Positions 13,174 through 24,623 of a stretch of 64,000 nucleotides of DNA are shown here, one piece after another (the first letter of the stretch is position 1; every line of letters begins with the position of its first letter). The stretch comes from Cannabis sativa. Taxonomy: Eukaryota; Streptophyta; Magnoliopsida; Rosales; Cannabaceae. Location of the stretch: NCBI RefSeq assembly GCF_029168945.1, contig NC_083601.1:21232160-21296159 (forward strand). Reading direction: 5' to 3'. The position numbers and the translations under genes are program-made. Below the pieces are notes generated by a model that was not told the DNA's origin, ran no database searches, and was given only the letters and a program-made list of their open reading frames with translations.

Positions 13174-13217
13174 ACTACTAGTTTAAAATTTCATTCCGTC
13201 ATTCATAGTCCTTCAAC
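13174..13217 (+). pseudogene. Middle fragment of the split transposon-type gene
   Basis: About 44 bases lie between the old LTR and the hAT MITE. With the insertions and one copy of each target duplication set aside, this piece joins 9147 on the left to 13747-13761 and then 19281 on the right in a single open frame. That is good evidence that all four pieces were one gene. Confidence 0.6.
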
Positions 13218-13738
13218 TAGGGTTTCATCTAACTACTCAAACCGCTCAAACTGCTCGCACCATAAAAAAATATCGTTTAAAATTCTTTGCGGTGCGGTCG
13301 CGGTTTGAATTTTTTCTAAACTGCATGGCGTGGTACGATGCAGTTTGTAGTTTTGAATTGTTAATATGCAGTTCAAACTGCACCGCATCACATATTATAA
13401 AAATAAATTTTTTTATATTTATTTAGGTCCATATGTGAAGACTCAACCCAAAATCTACTAATTATTGTATTGTTGAAACTTGAAACTTTTTTTCATATTT
13501 GTTTTCAAGCCTTATTGTATTTTTGACAAGTGTTGCTCAAACTTTGTTGTATTTATGATACTTTAATTATTTGGTGGTAGTCCAAACCGCAGAAACTGCA
13601 GAAACCGCACCACAACAGTTTTTGTAGTTTTTTAGTTTCGCGGTGAGGATGTAGTTTGGAAAATTTGAAAAATCACATGCACAGGTTAGTTTGAAAAAAT
13701 AGTCAAAAACCACACCACCCACACCGCGAACACTCCTA
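13218..13738. mobile_element. hAT-type MITE with exact 8-bp target duplication
   Basis: This 521-bp element has ends tagggttt and, on the other strand, taggagtgttcgcgg. The exact 8-base repeat ccttcaac flanks it (13210-13217 and 13739-13746). Its body is rich in variants of 'aaaccgc' and 'gcggttt' (subterminal repeats), a pattern usual for hAT elements. It has no coding capacity. A truncated end of the same family lies at 53413. Confidence 0.85.
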
Positions 13739-13761
13739 CCTTCAACTGAGCATGAAGCACG

Positions 13762-15002
13762 TGTTGGAATTTATTTTACCAGGATCTTAGATCTACTCAC
13801 AAGTATGTTTATTAACACCCTAAATATGAACCTTCTAAAACGATGAAATAAACACATATAAAGTTTAGGAAACCTTACATTGGGTGCAGCGGAATAATAT
13901 GACTCCTTCCGTTCAGATATCCAGCCCTTGATTCCTTTCTGTAGCAGAGCATTATCAATATCTGAACCTGGATCTCTTTCTCTGAATCTTTGATGCTGAA
14001 ACCTCCTTTTTGCTGAAAGTCTTTCTTCACGATCTTCCTCACTATGATTGAGGTATCACTTGCTGTGTGTGGGCACTACTCATACACTAAGAATTTCGAA
14101 ATTCAAGAGGGAAGAGAAAGAAGAAGTGGCAGCTAAAGATAGGGAGAGAGAAAGGCTCAGGTTTTTCTCTGAAGGAAAAATAGAAAATTTAAGTGTAATT
14201 TTCCTGAAGCCTTCACTATCTATTTATAGCATTCCACTAGGGTTAGGTTTGAATTATTTGGCATTAAAATAATGAAAATATCAGTTTAAATTTCCTACAA
14301 AAGTGGCTGGCCCTATACTAGTGGATTTGGGCCTCACTTTTTGCAATTTTGCAGTTTTACCTTTTCTGCATCTGATTTTCTCAAAAACGCCAATTTTCTA
14401 ATTCAACCATTTAAATGCCAATTCTAACTATTTAATAACTATAAATAATTATTAAATAATATTATCATTTATCATATTTATTAATTGAACCATACAAAGT
14501 ATCATAATTAACAAATATGCCCCTAAAACTCTTTCTTTACAATTTCACCCTTACTTAGTGAAAAATTCACAAATAGACATAGTCTAATTTGAGAATTATA
14601 ATTGATTAATCAAAACCAATTATATGAGTCTTACAAGCAATATTATCTCAACTAGTGCGGGGACCATGGGTCTATATAACCGAGCTTCCAATAAGTAGAT
14701 CAAGAATTTAGCACTAAAATTCACTAACTTATTAATTCTTCGTTGAATCCACGCATAGAACTTAGAATTGCACTCTCAGTTATATAGAATGCTATATATG
14801 TTCCACCATATAGACACATCATTAGTTATCCATTGTTATAATCCTAATGTGATCAATGATCCTCTATATGAATGATCTACACTGTAAAGGGATTAAATTA
14901 CCGTTACACCCTACAATGTATTTATTTCTTAAAACACTTGACCCCGTATAAATGATATTTCAGCTTATGTGAAATGAGTACTCCACCATTTATGTTCGTT
15001 TG
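13762..15002 (-). mobile_element. LTR fragment (minus), 3' side of LTR
   Basis: Begins tgttggaatttattttacc and runs through the family LTR until it stops abruptly at tatgttcgtttg, where the intact plus-strand LTR starts. The remaining LTR part appears at about 18451-19280. Confidence 0.85.
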
Positions 15003-16867
15003 TGTTGGGTTTTATGCCCTAAATAAAACTCATTTCAATATAATCAGATTTACTTATTAATATAGATCAGAAATAACATTTAATGTTGCATGGTTCACAT
15101 GATTTATTTCATGATTATATGTACATAATGTATAAATTCATCTGAAACCCTTTTCACATACTTGATCCTGTTTATTGTGTCGTCAACACATTGGAAAGTA
15201 AACATGACTATGTGAATAAAGTTTCCTAGATTTATCAGACACAGGGTTTTACTGATATGATAATCTACAACAAGAGTGTACTTGTATTTGGAGAAATACT
15301 ATGTTCTTTCCAGAACATTGGTTAGAGTAAAGCTCAGGTTGGATGCATGGAGTATGCATCGGAAGGGACCGATATTGAACTTTGACTTAGATTTAATTAA
15401 ACTTACCGTAGAATCTATTCAAGTCAATATCGCCAAGTTGATCCTAGATCAAATGATCTTAATCCTGTTATGTTTAGGCTCAATCTTGAAAGGCTATTCG
15501 TGTTCTTTGATTTGTTAGTTAAGCCTACTTTTAGGTCAGGGTGATACGTACTCTTTGGGAACACGGTAGTGCAATTGAGTGGGAGCGCTAGCATAAACAT
15601 GGAATCTATAGCTTCTATCTGGCGAATAGTAAGCAAAGGATGATCTCCTTCGAGCTTGACCAAACGAAAATAAATGGTGGAGATCTCATTTCACATAAGC
15701 TGAAATATTATTTATACGGGGTCAAGTGTTTTAAGGATAAAATACATAGTAGGGTGTTACGGTAATCTAATCCCTTTACTGTGTAGATCATTCATATAGA
15801 GGATCATTGATCACATTAGGATTATAACAATGGATAACTAATGATGTGTCTATATGGTGGAACATATAGAGCATTCTATGCGTGGTTTCAACGAAGAATT
15901 AATAAGTTAGTGAATTTTAGTGCTAAATTCTTGATCTACTTATTGGAAGCTCGGTTATATAGACCCATGGTCCCCCCACTAGTTGAGATAATATTGTTTG
16001 TAAGACTCATGTAATTGGTTTTGATTAATCAATTATAATTCACAAATTAGACTATGTCTATTTGTGAAATTTTCACTAAGTAAGGGCGAAATTGTAAAGA
16101 AAGAGTTAATAGGGGCATATTTGTTAATTATGATACTTTGTATGGTTCAATTAATAAATATGATAAATGACAATATTATTTAATAATTATTTATAGTTAT
16201 TAAATAGTTAGAATTGGCATTTAAATGGTTGAATTAGGAAATTGGCATTTTTGAGAAAATCAGATACAAAAGGTGTTAAAATTGCAAAATTGCAAAAAGC
16301 ATGGCCCAATCCACTAAGTGCATGGCCGACCACCTTTGTAGGTATTTTAAGTTGATTTTTTCATTATTTTAATGTCATATAATTCAAATCTAACCCTAGT
16401 GGAATGCTATAAATAGATAGTGAAGGCTTCAGGAAAATAACACTTTTCTTCTGACACTTTCTGAATCAGAAAAAACTGAGCCTCCTCTCTCTTCTCTAGC
16501 CGCCACCCTCACTCTCTCTTCTTCCTTGATAATTACAAATCCTTAGTGATTAGAGTAGTGCCCACACACATCAAGTGATACCTCAATCATAGTGAGGAAG
16601 ATCGTGAAGAAAAATCATCAGCAAAGGAGATTCAGCATCAAGGATTCAGAAAGAGATCCAGGTTCAGATATTGATAATGCTCTGCTACAGAAAGGAATCA
16701 AGGGCTAGATATCTGAACGGAAGGAGTCATTATATTCTGCTGCACCCAATGTAAGGTTTCTTAAACTTTATATGTGTTTAATTTATCGTTTTAGAAAGTT
16801 CTTATTTAGGATGTTAATAAACATACTTGTGAGTAGATCTAAGATCCTGGTAAAATAATTTCCAACA
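15003..16867 (+). mobile_element. Complete copia LTR (plus orientation, element B)
   Basis: This 1.865-kb LTR runs from tgttgggttttatgccct to atttccaaca and is followed directly by a primer binding site. It is the best-preserved LTR of the family in the window and very close to 4985-6928 in reverse. Confidence 0.88.
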
Positions 16868-18450
16868 ACTGGCCTCAGAGCCATGGTAATTGATTTACTT
16901 ACAAGAAATTTGGACTTTAAAACGATTGTTTGTATGTTTTTGGATGGTATCATGTTGTATTGAGTATTATTTGATGATTGATTGATGTTTGTAAATTTTC
17001 GTGAAAAATAATTGCGATTCTGTTTCTGGAATTATTTTTATTGGATAGTATGGAAAAAATTAAGCAAGTTAGCCTTTTACAGAACTCAATTTGGATTTTA
17101 TTTGAATTAGTTATGATTTTTTGAAGATTTGAAAAAATCGGGGCTGTGCTGAAATTTTCCTGCGATCGCGAAAACTGTCCCTACAGCTCACAATTTTTTC
17201 GTTTTTCTTCGATTTTTCATACTTTTTCATGGAATTAACTTCCGATTTTTTGTGTAGTTCTATATTTATACTATTACTATTCCTAATTCAATTCTAATTA
17301 TCATTTTGAATTAATTTAATATTTTTTAAATTTAATTCAAGATATTAGTGTAATTTGAATTTGAATAGAATTAGTATCTATCTTCTTGCTTTAAAAATCT
17401 ATCTTATTTTAAAATTTGATTATATCTTATCTTATTTTAAATTTAAAAATAAGATATTTATAATCATGTAATTTTTAAATGATATAAGATATTTTGCTAA
17501 TTTTTTAAATTTTGTTATTTTATTTATTTAAATTACATTTAAAATTTGAAAAAGATATTTATTTATCTTTTCTAATTTTTTATTTAATTTTTATTTATAA
17601 AATAACATTTAAAATTTAAAAGTAGTTAGCAAATTTTTGAAATGATATTTAGGTTGGTTGAAACCTAATTTTTCAAATTTCTTTTTAAATTTTCGAATTT
17701 TTTTTTTATTATTTAATTAATTTTTTTCGAAATTAAATATTTAATTTAAAATTAAATAAATCCTACATCCAACTATCCAACTAACCTTGTTGCAGGAGTA
17801 TGTGTTTTAGCTTATGTGTAAGTTTTCAAAACCTATTATTACTTGATTGCAAATAGCCATGGTTACTTTTTGCCAGATCTAATGATCTGATGGCTCCCTT
17901 GGTCAAGATAATAATTTGTAACAGGTATATTTACAATCTTCTTTCATCTGTGTATGACCTAACAACATGATAGGACCCATCCAAAGTGTGCCTGTGTGAG
18001 CCTATGTGTTTAATTTGATTATAGATACATATATGTTGTTGTTGCTAAAATAAATTATCATAGTCCTTGATAGAATTTATTTAGGCTCATTTAATTATTG
18101 GGCTTATTCAATTAATAACAGTTGTTCTTATTAAGGTTAAATTCCTCTCTTTTGGGCCTTGTGTGAGAGTTGGGAGCCATAGAAGTGGGTACGACATACG
18201 GAACCCAACACCCCCTCACATGAACCACCCCAATTGTGAAGGCCCATTTGCCTGATTTGAACAACTGTACTAGGTTAATTACACTAGTTTAACCTAATAA
18301 AATTGATTAGCAACATAATTAATTTCATTTATTTTGAAATTAATTTAAGAAAATTATAGTTTAAAGAATTCTTTATTCTAAGCTAAACTATATGTATTTT
18401 CTTGTATTTAGTTATCTACAACTAACCAACTTAAATCTGAATATCTACAA
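16868..18450 (+). mobile_element. Primer site and truncated internal region of element B
   Basis: The region begins ACTGGCCTCAGAGCCATGG, the primer binding site, and then follows the leader of element A in reverse. It carries an internal deletion relative to A near 18408, at a short shared tattta. It ends abruptly near 18440-18450 where minus-strand LTR sequence resumes. No gag or pol is present. Confidence 0.78.
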
Positions 18451-19280
18451 TTAATTGTTATAATCCTAATGTGATCAATGATCCTCTATATGAATGATCT
18501 ACACTGTAAAGGGATTAAATTACCGTTACACCCTACAATGTATTTATTCCTTAAAACACTTGACCCCGTATAAATGATATTTCAGTTTATGTGAAATGAG
18601 TACTCCACCATTTATGTTCGTTTGGTCAAGCTCGAAGGAGATCATCCTTTGCTTACTATTCGCCAGATAGAAACTATAGATTCCATGTTTATGATAGCGC
18701 TCCCACTCAATTGCACTACCGTGTTCCCAAAATGTACGTATCACCCTGACCTAAAAGTAGGCTTAACTAACAAATCAAAGAACACGAATAGCCTCTCGAG
18801 ATTGGGCATAATCATATCAGGATTAAGATCATTTGATATAGGATCAACTAGGCGATATTGACTTGAATAGATATTACGGTAAGTTTAATAAATCTAAGTC
18901 AAAGTTCAATATCAGTCCCTTCCGATGCATACTCCATGCATCCAACCTGAGCTTTACTTTAACCAATGCTCTGGAAAGAACATAGCATTTTTCCAAATGC
19001 AAGTAAACTCTGTTGTAGATTATCATATCAGTAAAACCCTATGTCTGATAAATCTAGGAAACTTTATTCACATAGTCATGTTTACTTTCCAATGTGTTGA
19101 CGACACAATAAACAGGATCAAGTATGTGAAAAGGGTTTCAGATGAATTTATACATTATGTATATATAATCATGAAATAAATCATGTGAACCATGCAACAT
19201 TAAATGTTATTTCTGATCTATATTAATAAGTAAATCTGATTATATTGAAATGAGTTTTATTTAGGGCATAAAACCCAACA
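18451..19280 (-). mobile_element. LTR fragment (minus), 5' side of LTR
   Basis: Contains the part of the family LTR missing from 13762-15002 plus about 170 bases of overlap, and ends with the proper terminus aaacccaaca followed by the gcacg target duplication. Confidence 0.82.
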
Positions 19281-19640
19281 GCACGTTGCAATGAACTTAG
19301 TACTAAGATTGAAGAGTTGACCTCTGCTTTAAAGAAAGCCCAAGAGGAATTTCCACTGACCCATATTTTCAAAAACGAGTTGGGCGTAGCTCAAAAATCT
19401 TGCAAAGAATCTTATGTGAGTGTTACAGTTTTTGAAGAAGACATGAGAAGAAAAGATGAGATTTGAAGGAAAAAGATGAACAATTTTCACTAAAGGAGAA
19501 GGAAATCTTCTAGTTGTCTGAAGTAGTTTCCAAAGCACAGAGACAAATGGCTAGTAAAAAAACGATACAAAATCGCACAGTTTTAGATGAAAAGCTCAAA
19601 TTGCAAGACAAAATTTGTTTACCACATACATAATGTCAGA
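19281..19640 (+). pseudogene. Degenerate transposon-type gene, 3' coiled-coil part
   Basis: After the gcacg target duplication an open frame resumes with heptad-like, Glu/Lys/Leu-rich sequence (for example 'NELSTKIEELTSALKKAQEE'). It is open to a stop near 19467. Beyond that, coiled-coil-like sequence continues in another frame with a further stop (to about 19620). It is the natural continuation of 6929-9147 and 13174-13217. A coiled-coil C terminus fits the plant 'gypsy-type transposase' protein family. It is not functional. Confidence 0.55.
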
Positions 19641-19681
19641 TGCAATAAGATAATTGCATGCTGATGTAGATATTTTCATAT

Positions 19682-19930
19682 GGCTAATTAGGATTTTTAC
19701 CTCCTGAACTTTGACATGTATCAAATTATGTCATTTGAACTTTTAAGGTCGTTAAAAAAGTTTCATGAACTATTGAGATTGTTGGATTTAAAGACTTTTT
19801 TCCAATTTAGTAAAAAAGTCTAACATAAATGAAAATTCAAGGACATAATTTATTAAAGTTTGAGCAACATGATTTGCTAGAAGTCAAAATCTGGAGAGAT
19901 AATTTAATACATAAACAATAACTGAAATAA
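19682..19930. mobile_element. Foldback MITE, truncated copy (family 'ggctaattaggattttt')
   Basis: The left arm (ggctaattaggatttttacc ... attgagattgttggattta) is intact, while the right arm is mostly missing. Fuller copies are at 30614-30992, 32642-33455 and 54145-54543. Confidence 0.75.
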
Positions 19931-20158
19931 AGTATTTTTAACGACCACACAAATCTAAGGCCACGATTCTAACTATAAATTTTGCAGACCACACAATTTG
20001 CTATATACACAACAAATTTGAAGTTATCAATCAACAAATAAAATAAATTTAATTTTACCATAAATACATACTATTAGAATATTTTTTCATAAAAAAAACT
20101 CTTTATTTTTTATTTAAATATTTCTTAATATAAATAAGTCATAAACACATGATATTGA
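19931..20158. other. AT-rich spacer
   Basis: I see no coding sequence or recognisable element in this stretch. Confidence 0.5.
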
Positions 20159-20174
20159 TAGCATATTAAAATTA

Positions 20175-20304
20175 ATTGGGCTTTTCGCATCCAGAAGTAC
20201 GGATTTATTCGGATAGACTCTTTACCGGATAACATTTTGTTTAATGACCACGAGGTCTAATTTGTTTCAATATATATCTACGCTTATTTCAAAAAAAAAA
20301 AAAA
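20175..20304 (+). mobile_element. Small poly-A retroposon (SINE or 5'-truncated LINE) with 16-bp target duplication
   Basis: A 130-bp body starting attgggcttttcgcatcc ends in 14 A residues. It is flanked by the perfect 16-base direct repeat tagcatattaaaatta (20159-20174 and 20305-20320). A poly-A tail plus a long target duplication is the mark of LINE-driven retroposition. No clear tRNA-like A and B boxes are present, so a 5'-truncated copy is likely. Confidence 0.85.
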
Positions 20305-20320
20305 TAGCATATTAAAATTA

Positions 20321-20568
20321 CTATTTATTTTTATTAAAAATGTAAATTAAATTAAATAATATGTTGATAATGTTAAAAATCCTATTTATTGGTTGAAATA
20401 AATCATTTTCAAACTTGTACATTAAAACTTGTACTTTCCAACAATAACGACCCATTAAACAAGCAAAAAGAAACTATAAACAACTTTTTTTTTCTTTCGA
20501 AATTGAAACTATAATAATTTACACTTTAGTTAATAATTTTTTTTTCTTTCGAAATTGAAACTATAATA
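20321..20568. repeat. Diverged tandem unit with 'ttctttcgaaattgaaact'
   Basis: A unit containing ttctttcgaaattgaaacta followed by a ttttagttaataa tract occurs near 20493 and 20542, and again (diverged) near 24700-24780. The LTR element at 20569 inserted into the second unit. Confidence 0.6.
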
Positions 20569-21342
20569 TGTTAGAGATTTTATAACAATGGAAGAAAATC
20601 AAGATTTATTACAACTCTATTGTAAAATAATACAAGGACTAAAATAAGAAATTGATTAAATATATGTTACAATACATATATATACACTATATATATTACA
20701 TATATATATGAAAGGTAGAAGAGAAGATTACAACACATGTAATATAATATATGTATATATATAACAAGAGAATAATATATATATAAACACTCACTCACAA
20801 CCGATTAGTAGGGATCACCATGACTTGAACAAGGTATTACACCTTCCAAAAGCTTATTTCCCCTATCTCTAAGCACTAAGGGAACTCTCTAGGAAATAGC
20901 TTTGGGAATTATCAAGCCTTAGGGTTTTCTAGCAATGTGCTTTTTTTGATAGAAAACTTCATCTCTTACAAATGAGCACATTAGACTCCTTTATATAGTG
21001 TTTAGGTGATCACACTTAGAATTCAAACTCACCATCTCATTTCTCTCATATAATGAGCATTAATATAGTTTGTAACAACTATATTTCAAACCATTTGAAT
21101 CCTATCATCAAATTGTGTAACATCTCTTTTATTACACAATATTATGATCAACCAAAAGAAGTTACAAAAACAATTAACTTTGTAACTCTTCTCCATGTTA
21201 TAAAGTGTAAGTTACAATTTTAGGTTAAATAAATTATATGTTACACAATTTATTTACCAAATACCTAATACATATTATTCACATAATAATATATATTACT
21301 ACATTTTAATCTACACTTATTATATTATAAAATAATATAACA
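20569..21342 (-). repeat. LTR, left copy (774 bp)
   Basis: Begins tgttagagattttataacaa and ends aaaataatataaca. Long stretches are identical to the right copy, but small indels cluster in its first half (for example near 20716 and 20800-20950). Confidence 0.88.
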
Positions 21343-23842
21343 ATCCCCCACTAGATTAAAATGTGTAACACACTTGTAACATTTATTTAATCAATCAAAA
21401 TATTATATCAAAATATAACATTCCCCCACTTTGATTGAATAAATACACACTTTCAAAGAAGTCTTGCTTAGGTGCATTAGGTAAAATGTCTTTCGACTTG
21501 AATTTTACCTTAGTGTAGTTACCACAAAGTTTGATGAAATTTTGGTTGCCGTAGCATTGAACCACTATTTCTTTAGTACAAACCGGTGATAACACACACA
21601 CCCTCGCTAATGCTCACTTGAGACAGCATGTCTCGCTCTTTACCAGATTAATGGCCATGTGCAAAATTCCAATTCATGGACTCTCTAGAGAATAACTCCC
21701 AATTCTCATAAGAGGCGGCACCACCTCTAGTCCATATAGGTGGAGTTTTAGTGTCTCACCACTCTTTAGACACTTCTTAAGCTTAAGTGAGTTTTCTTAA
21801 GCTTAAGCTCCATTAAAAACCTTTTGGTTTTAACCCTCAATTTTCACAACATGTACTCATCCATAGATGGGACAATTGAGTACCATATTCACTCTATTGA
21901 CTTGTTATTACCTATTGAACTTAAGATTAGATGTTTACTAGTGTTAAGATAGGTTACCATCAATGAGCAAAACACTAAGGGAGTTTAGGTCCCATCCCTC
22001 GAAAATTCTTGCTTTAATCTTGTACGGAGATTAAGCGATTTGTTATAACCTCTCACTATTGATTCCATGTGAATCATGCATGCCAAAATATAGTGTTCAC
22101 TTTGTGACCACTTTTCTCCTTAAGTACTTAAGCTTTGAAAATTTAATCATAAATGATTAATTTTCACACAACTCAAATTCTCAATAATTTTGATACCAAA
22201 CATATCAAAAATACACCAATTTAGACACCAAATATGTCTAAATTCTCATATTTTATTTTTAGACACGAAGTATGTCTAAACTTTCTCATATTAGAGTATA
22301 CACCCCCACACTTTCACATTTCATTATCAAGACAATATCTTGATTTTAAAATATAGAAGACCACTTTGTCTCTATAATTTTTCTTAAATTTAATTTCCTT
22401 CTTGAAATTATTTTCACCAAAATTTGACACTAAATATGTCAATATTTTCACATATGCACATAGCCAAACTTGATTTAGAATTTGAATTCAAAAACAAAAA
22501 TATCAATAATGTCTCATCACATTTTGATTAAATTTGTGGTTCACTCCCACATTTCTACCATAAAGTGTATATTAAATATCATATTTTTGTATTTTCCTCT
22601 TGAAATGACTTTTTAAGGTCACTTTGAAAATACTATTTGACATTTTTAGTTTTCTCAACAAAACTAAAATATCAAATTCACATTACTACTCATAAAATAA
22701 TGTGATTATTTTTACTCATAATTTTAAGGTTATCTCCTCATTGAGATTAGCCCAAAATTATACCAAAGTTAACAAAATTCTCAACAATTTTGTTCACAAC
22801 TTTGATCATTTAAGATTCAAAATTGCTTCTCCAATTTTATTATCTTTTCACTATTTTTGAATCCACATTGATTCACTTTATTTTGAGTCCAAAATTGCTC
22901 TTCCAATTTATGGCTCATTTCACAAGTTTGGATCCACTTTTAATCCATTTGTTCTTGCTATGACAAGACAATTCTCATAAGTGTAACTATCATAGTTCAC
23001 TTTTCTTATCTCATAATATGAGATGATTATCTCTTATAATCCAATAAAAGATGTAACTTCTCAAAAGCCATCTTTTATTATCTCATAAAGTGAGATGTTC
23101 ACCACCAAATTGAAAAAAAATTTAAAATATTCTTTATTCATAAAATAGATGATAATAATTCTCACAATAATAATAAACACTATTTTACTACTATCAACAT
23201 TATTATCATGCTATGTAACTCATATATTAATATAATATGTATGTTACTAATCAACATCTTATATGTAACATACACATAATATCAATATTAAATTCACAAT
23301 ATTAATGTTACATATCTCATATATATCATGTATACTATAATATATATATCATATACACATAATATATACATTAATTAGACAACTATATATATTACATACC
23401 TCACACATATATAATATATATACACATTAATATACATGATATATATTATATACACATATTTCATATAAATACATAGAAAATAAGTATTTCTACATATTTA
23501 ATCTCACAATATATATTATGTCATATCTCATCATATATGTAATACACATAACTCATATACATGTTATATATTATATATCTCATATATATACACATACAAA
23601 CATGTAATAAATTCAAATATCATATTATATATCACTATATATTATATGATATAAACTCATAATCGTCACATATATATAACTCATATATATGTTATATATA
23701 TTACTATCATATGAAATAGTAAATCACATAATATACACCACCATGCTCACCCATGAATGGTTTTCACATAAAATCTCTTATCCTTGCATTCTCACAATCT
23801 TGATTTATCTCCTCTTCCATTGAAAAGGAATAAGCTTTTGAT
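21343..23842 (-). other. Non-coding internal region of the LTR element
   Basis: 2.5 kb of AT-rich sequence. Short motifs recur, such as 'acaccaaatatgtctaaa' variants near 22190-22290 and 'caaaattgc..ttccaattt' near 22810-22900. The stretch 23200-23720 is dominated by tatata/catata runs. The longest open frame is under 70 codons (21395-21601) and resembles nothing I recognise. Confidence 0.7.
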
Positions 23843-24623
23843 TGTTAGAGATTTTATAACAATGGAAGAAAATCAAGATTTATTACAACTCTATTGTAAA
23901 ATAATACAAGGACTAAAATAAGAAATTGATTAAATATATGTTACAATACATATATATACACTATATATATTACATATATATATGAAAGGTAGGTTATAAG
24001 ACATTACAACACATGTAATATAATATATGTATATATATAACAAGAGAATAATATATATATAAACACTCACTCACAACCTTGAGTGTAGATTAGTGGGGAT
24101 CACCATGACTTGAACAAGGTATTACACCTTTGTCCAAAAGCTTATTTCCCCCTATCTCTAAGCACTACAACTCTACAGGAAATAGCTTTGGGAATTATCG
24201 CCTTAGGGTTTTCTGAATGTGCTTTTTGATAGAAAACTTCATCTCTTACAAATGAAAGACATTGTAATTCTTTATATAGTGTTTAGGTGATCACACTTAG
24301 AATTCAAACTCACCATCTCATTTCTCTCATATAATGAGCATTAATATAGTTTGTAACAACTATATTTCAAACCATTTGAATCCTATCATCAAATTGTGTA
24401 ACATCTCTTTTATTACACAATATTATGATCAACCAAAAGAAGTTACAAAAACAATTAACTTTGTAACTCTTCTCCATGTTATAAAGTGTAAGTTACAATT
24501 TTAGGTTAAATAAATTATATGTTACACAATTTATTTACCAAATACCTAATACATATTATTCACATAATAATATATATTACTACATTTTAATCTACACTTA
24601 TTATATTATAAAATAATATAACA
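23843..24623 (-). repeat. LTR, right copy (781 bp)
   Basis: Direct repeat partner of 20569-21342 with the same TG...CA ends, followed by the taata target duplication. Confidence 0.88.

Larger units (their letters stand above)
13762..19280. mobile_element. Compound LTR insertion with inverted LTRs, one GCACG target duplication
   Basis: The whole 5.5-kb block is flanked by the perfect 5-base repeat gcacg (13757-13761 and 19281-19285). Inside, from left to right, are: a minus-strand LTR piece (13762-15002), a complete plus-strand LTR (15003-16867), its primer site and part of its internal region (16868 to about 18450), and a minus-strand LTR piece (about 18451-19280). The two minus pieces overlap by roughly 170 bases of the same LTR sequence (14831-15002 and 18453-18625), so this is not a simple clean insertion into a solo LTR. 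Confidence 0.8.
20569..24623 (-). mobile_element. Complete LTR retrotransposon without coding capacity, TSD TAATA
   Basis: Two direct LTRs (20569-21342 and 23843-24623) bound a 2.5-kb internal region, and the perfect 5-base repeat taata flanks the whole (20564-20568 and 24624-24628). Orientation is judged minus. Read that way, a purine tract (agtgggggat) abuts the 3' LTR (20569-21342), and a sequence reminiscent of a worn primer site (atcaaaagcttattcc) follows the 5' LTR. The internal region is AT-rich with many stops on all frames and I recognise no gag or pol, so this is a non-autonomous (TRIM/LARD-type) element that would depend on enzymes supplied elsewhere. Confidence 0.85.

Noticed and set aside
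14048..14272. Open frame with basic low-complexity start
   Set aside because: Inside an LTR fragment; other copies of the LTR break the frame.
22190..22290. Regularly spaced repeats that could suggest a CRISPR array
   Set aside because: Plant nuclear DNA; the repeats are short, diverged and without regular spacers.
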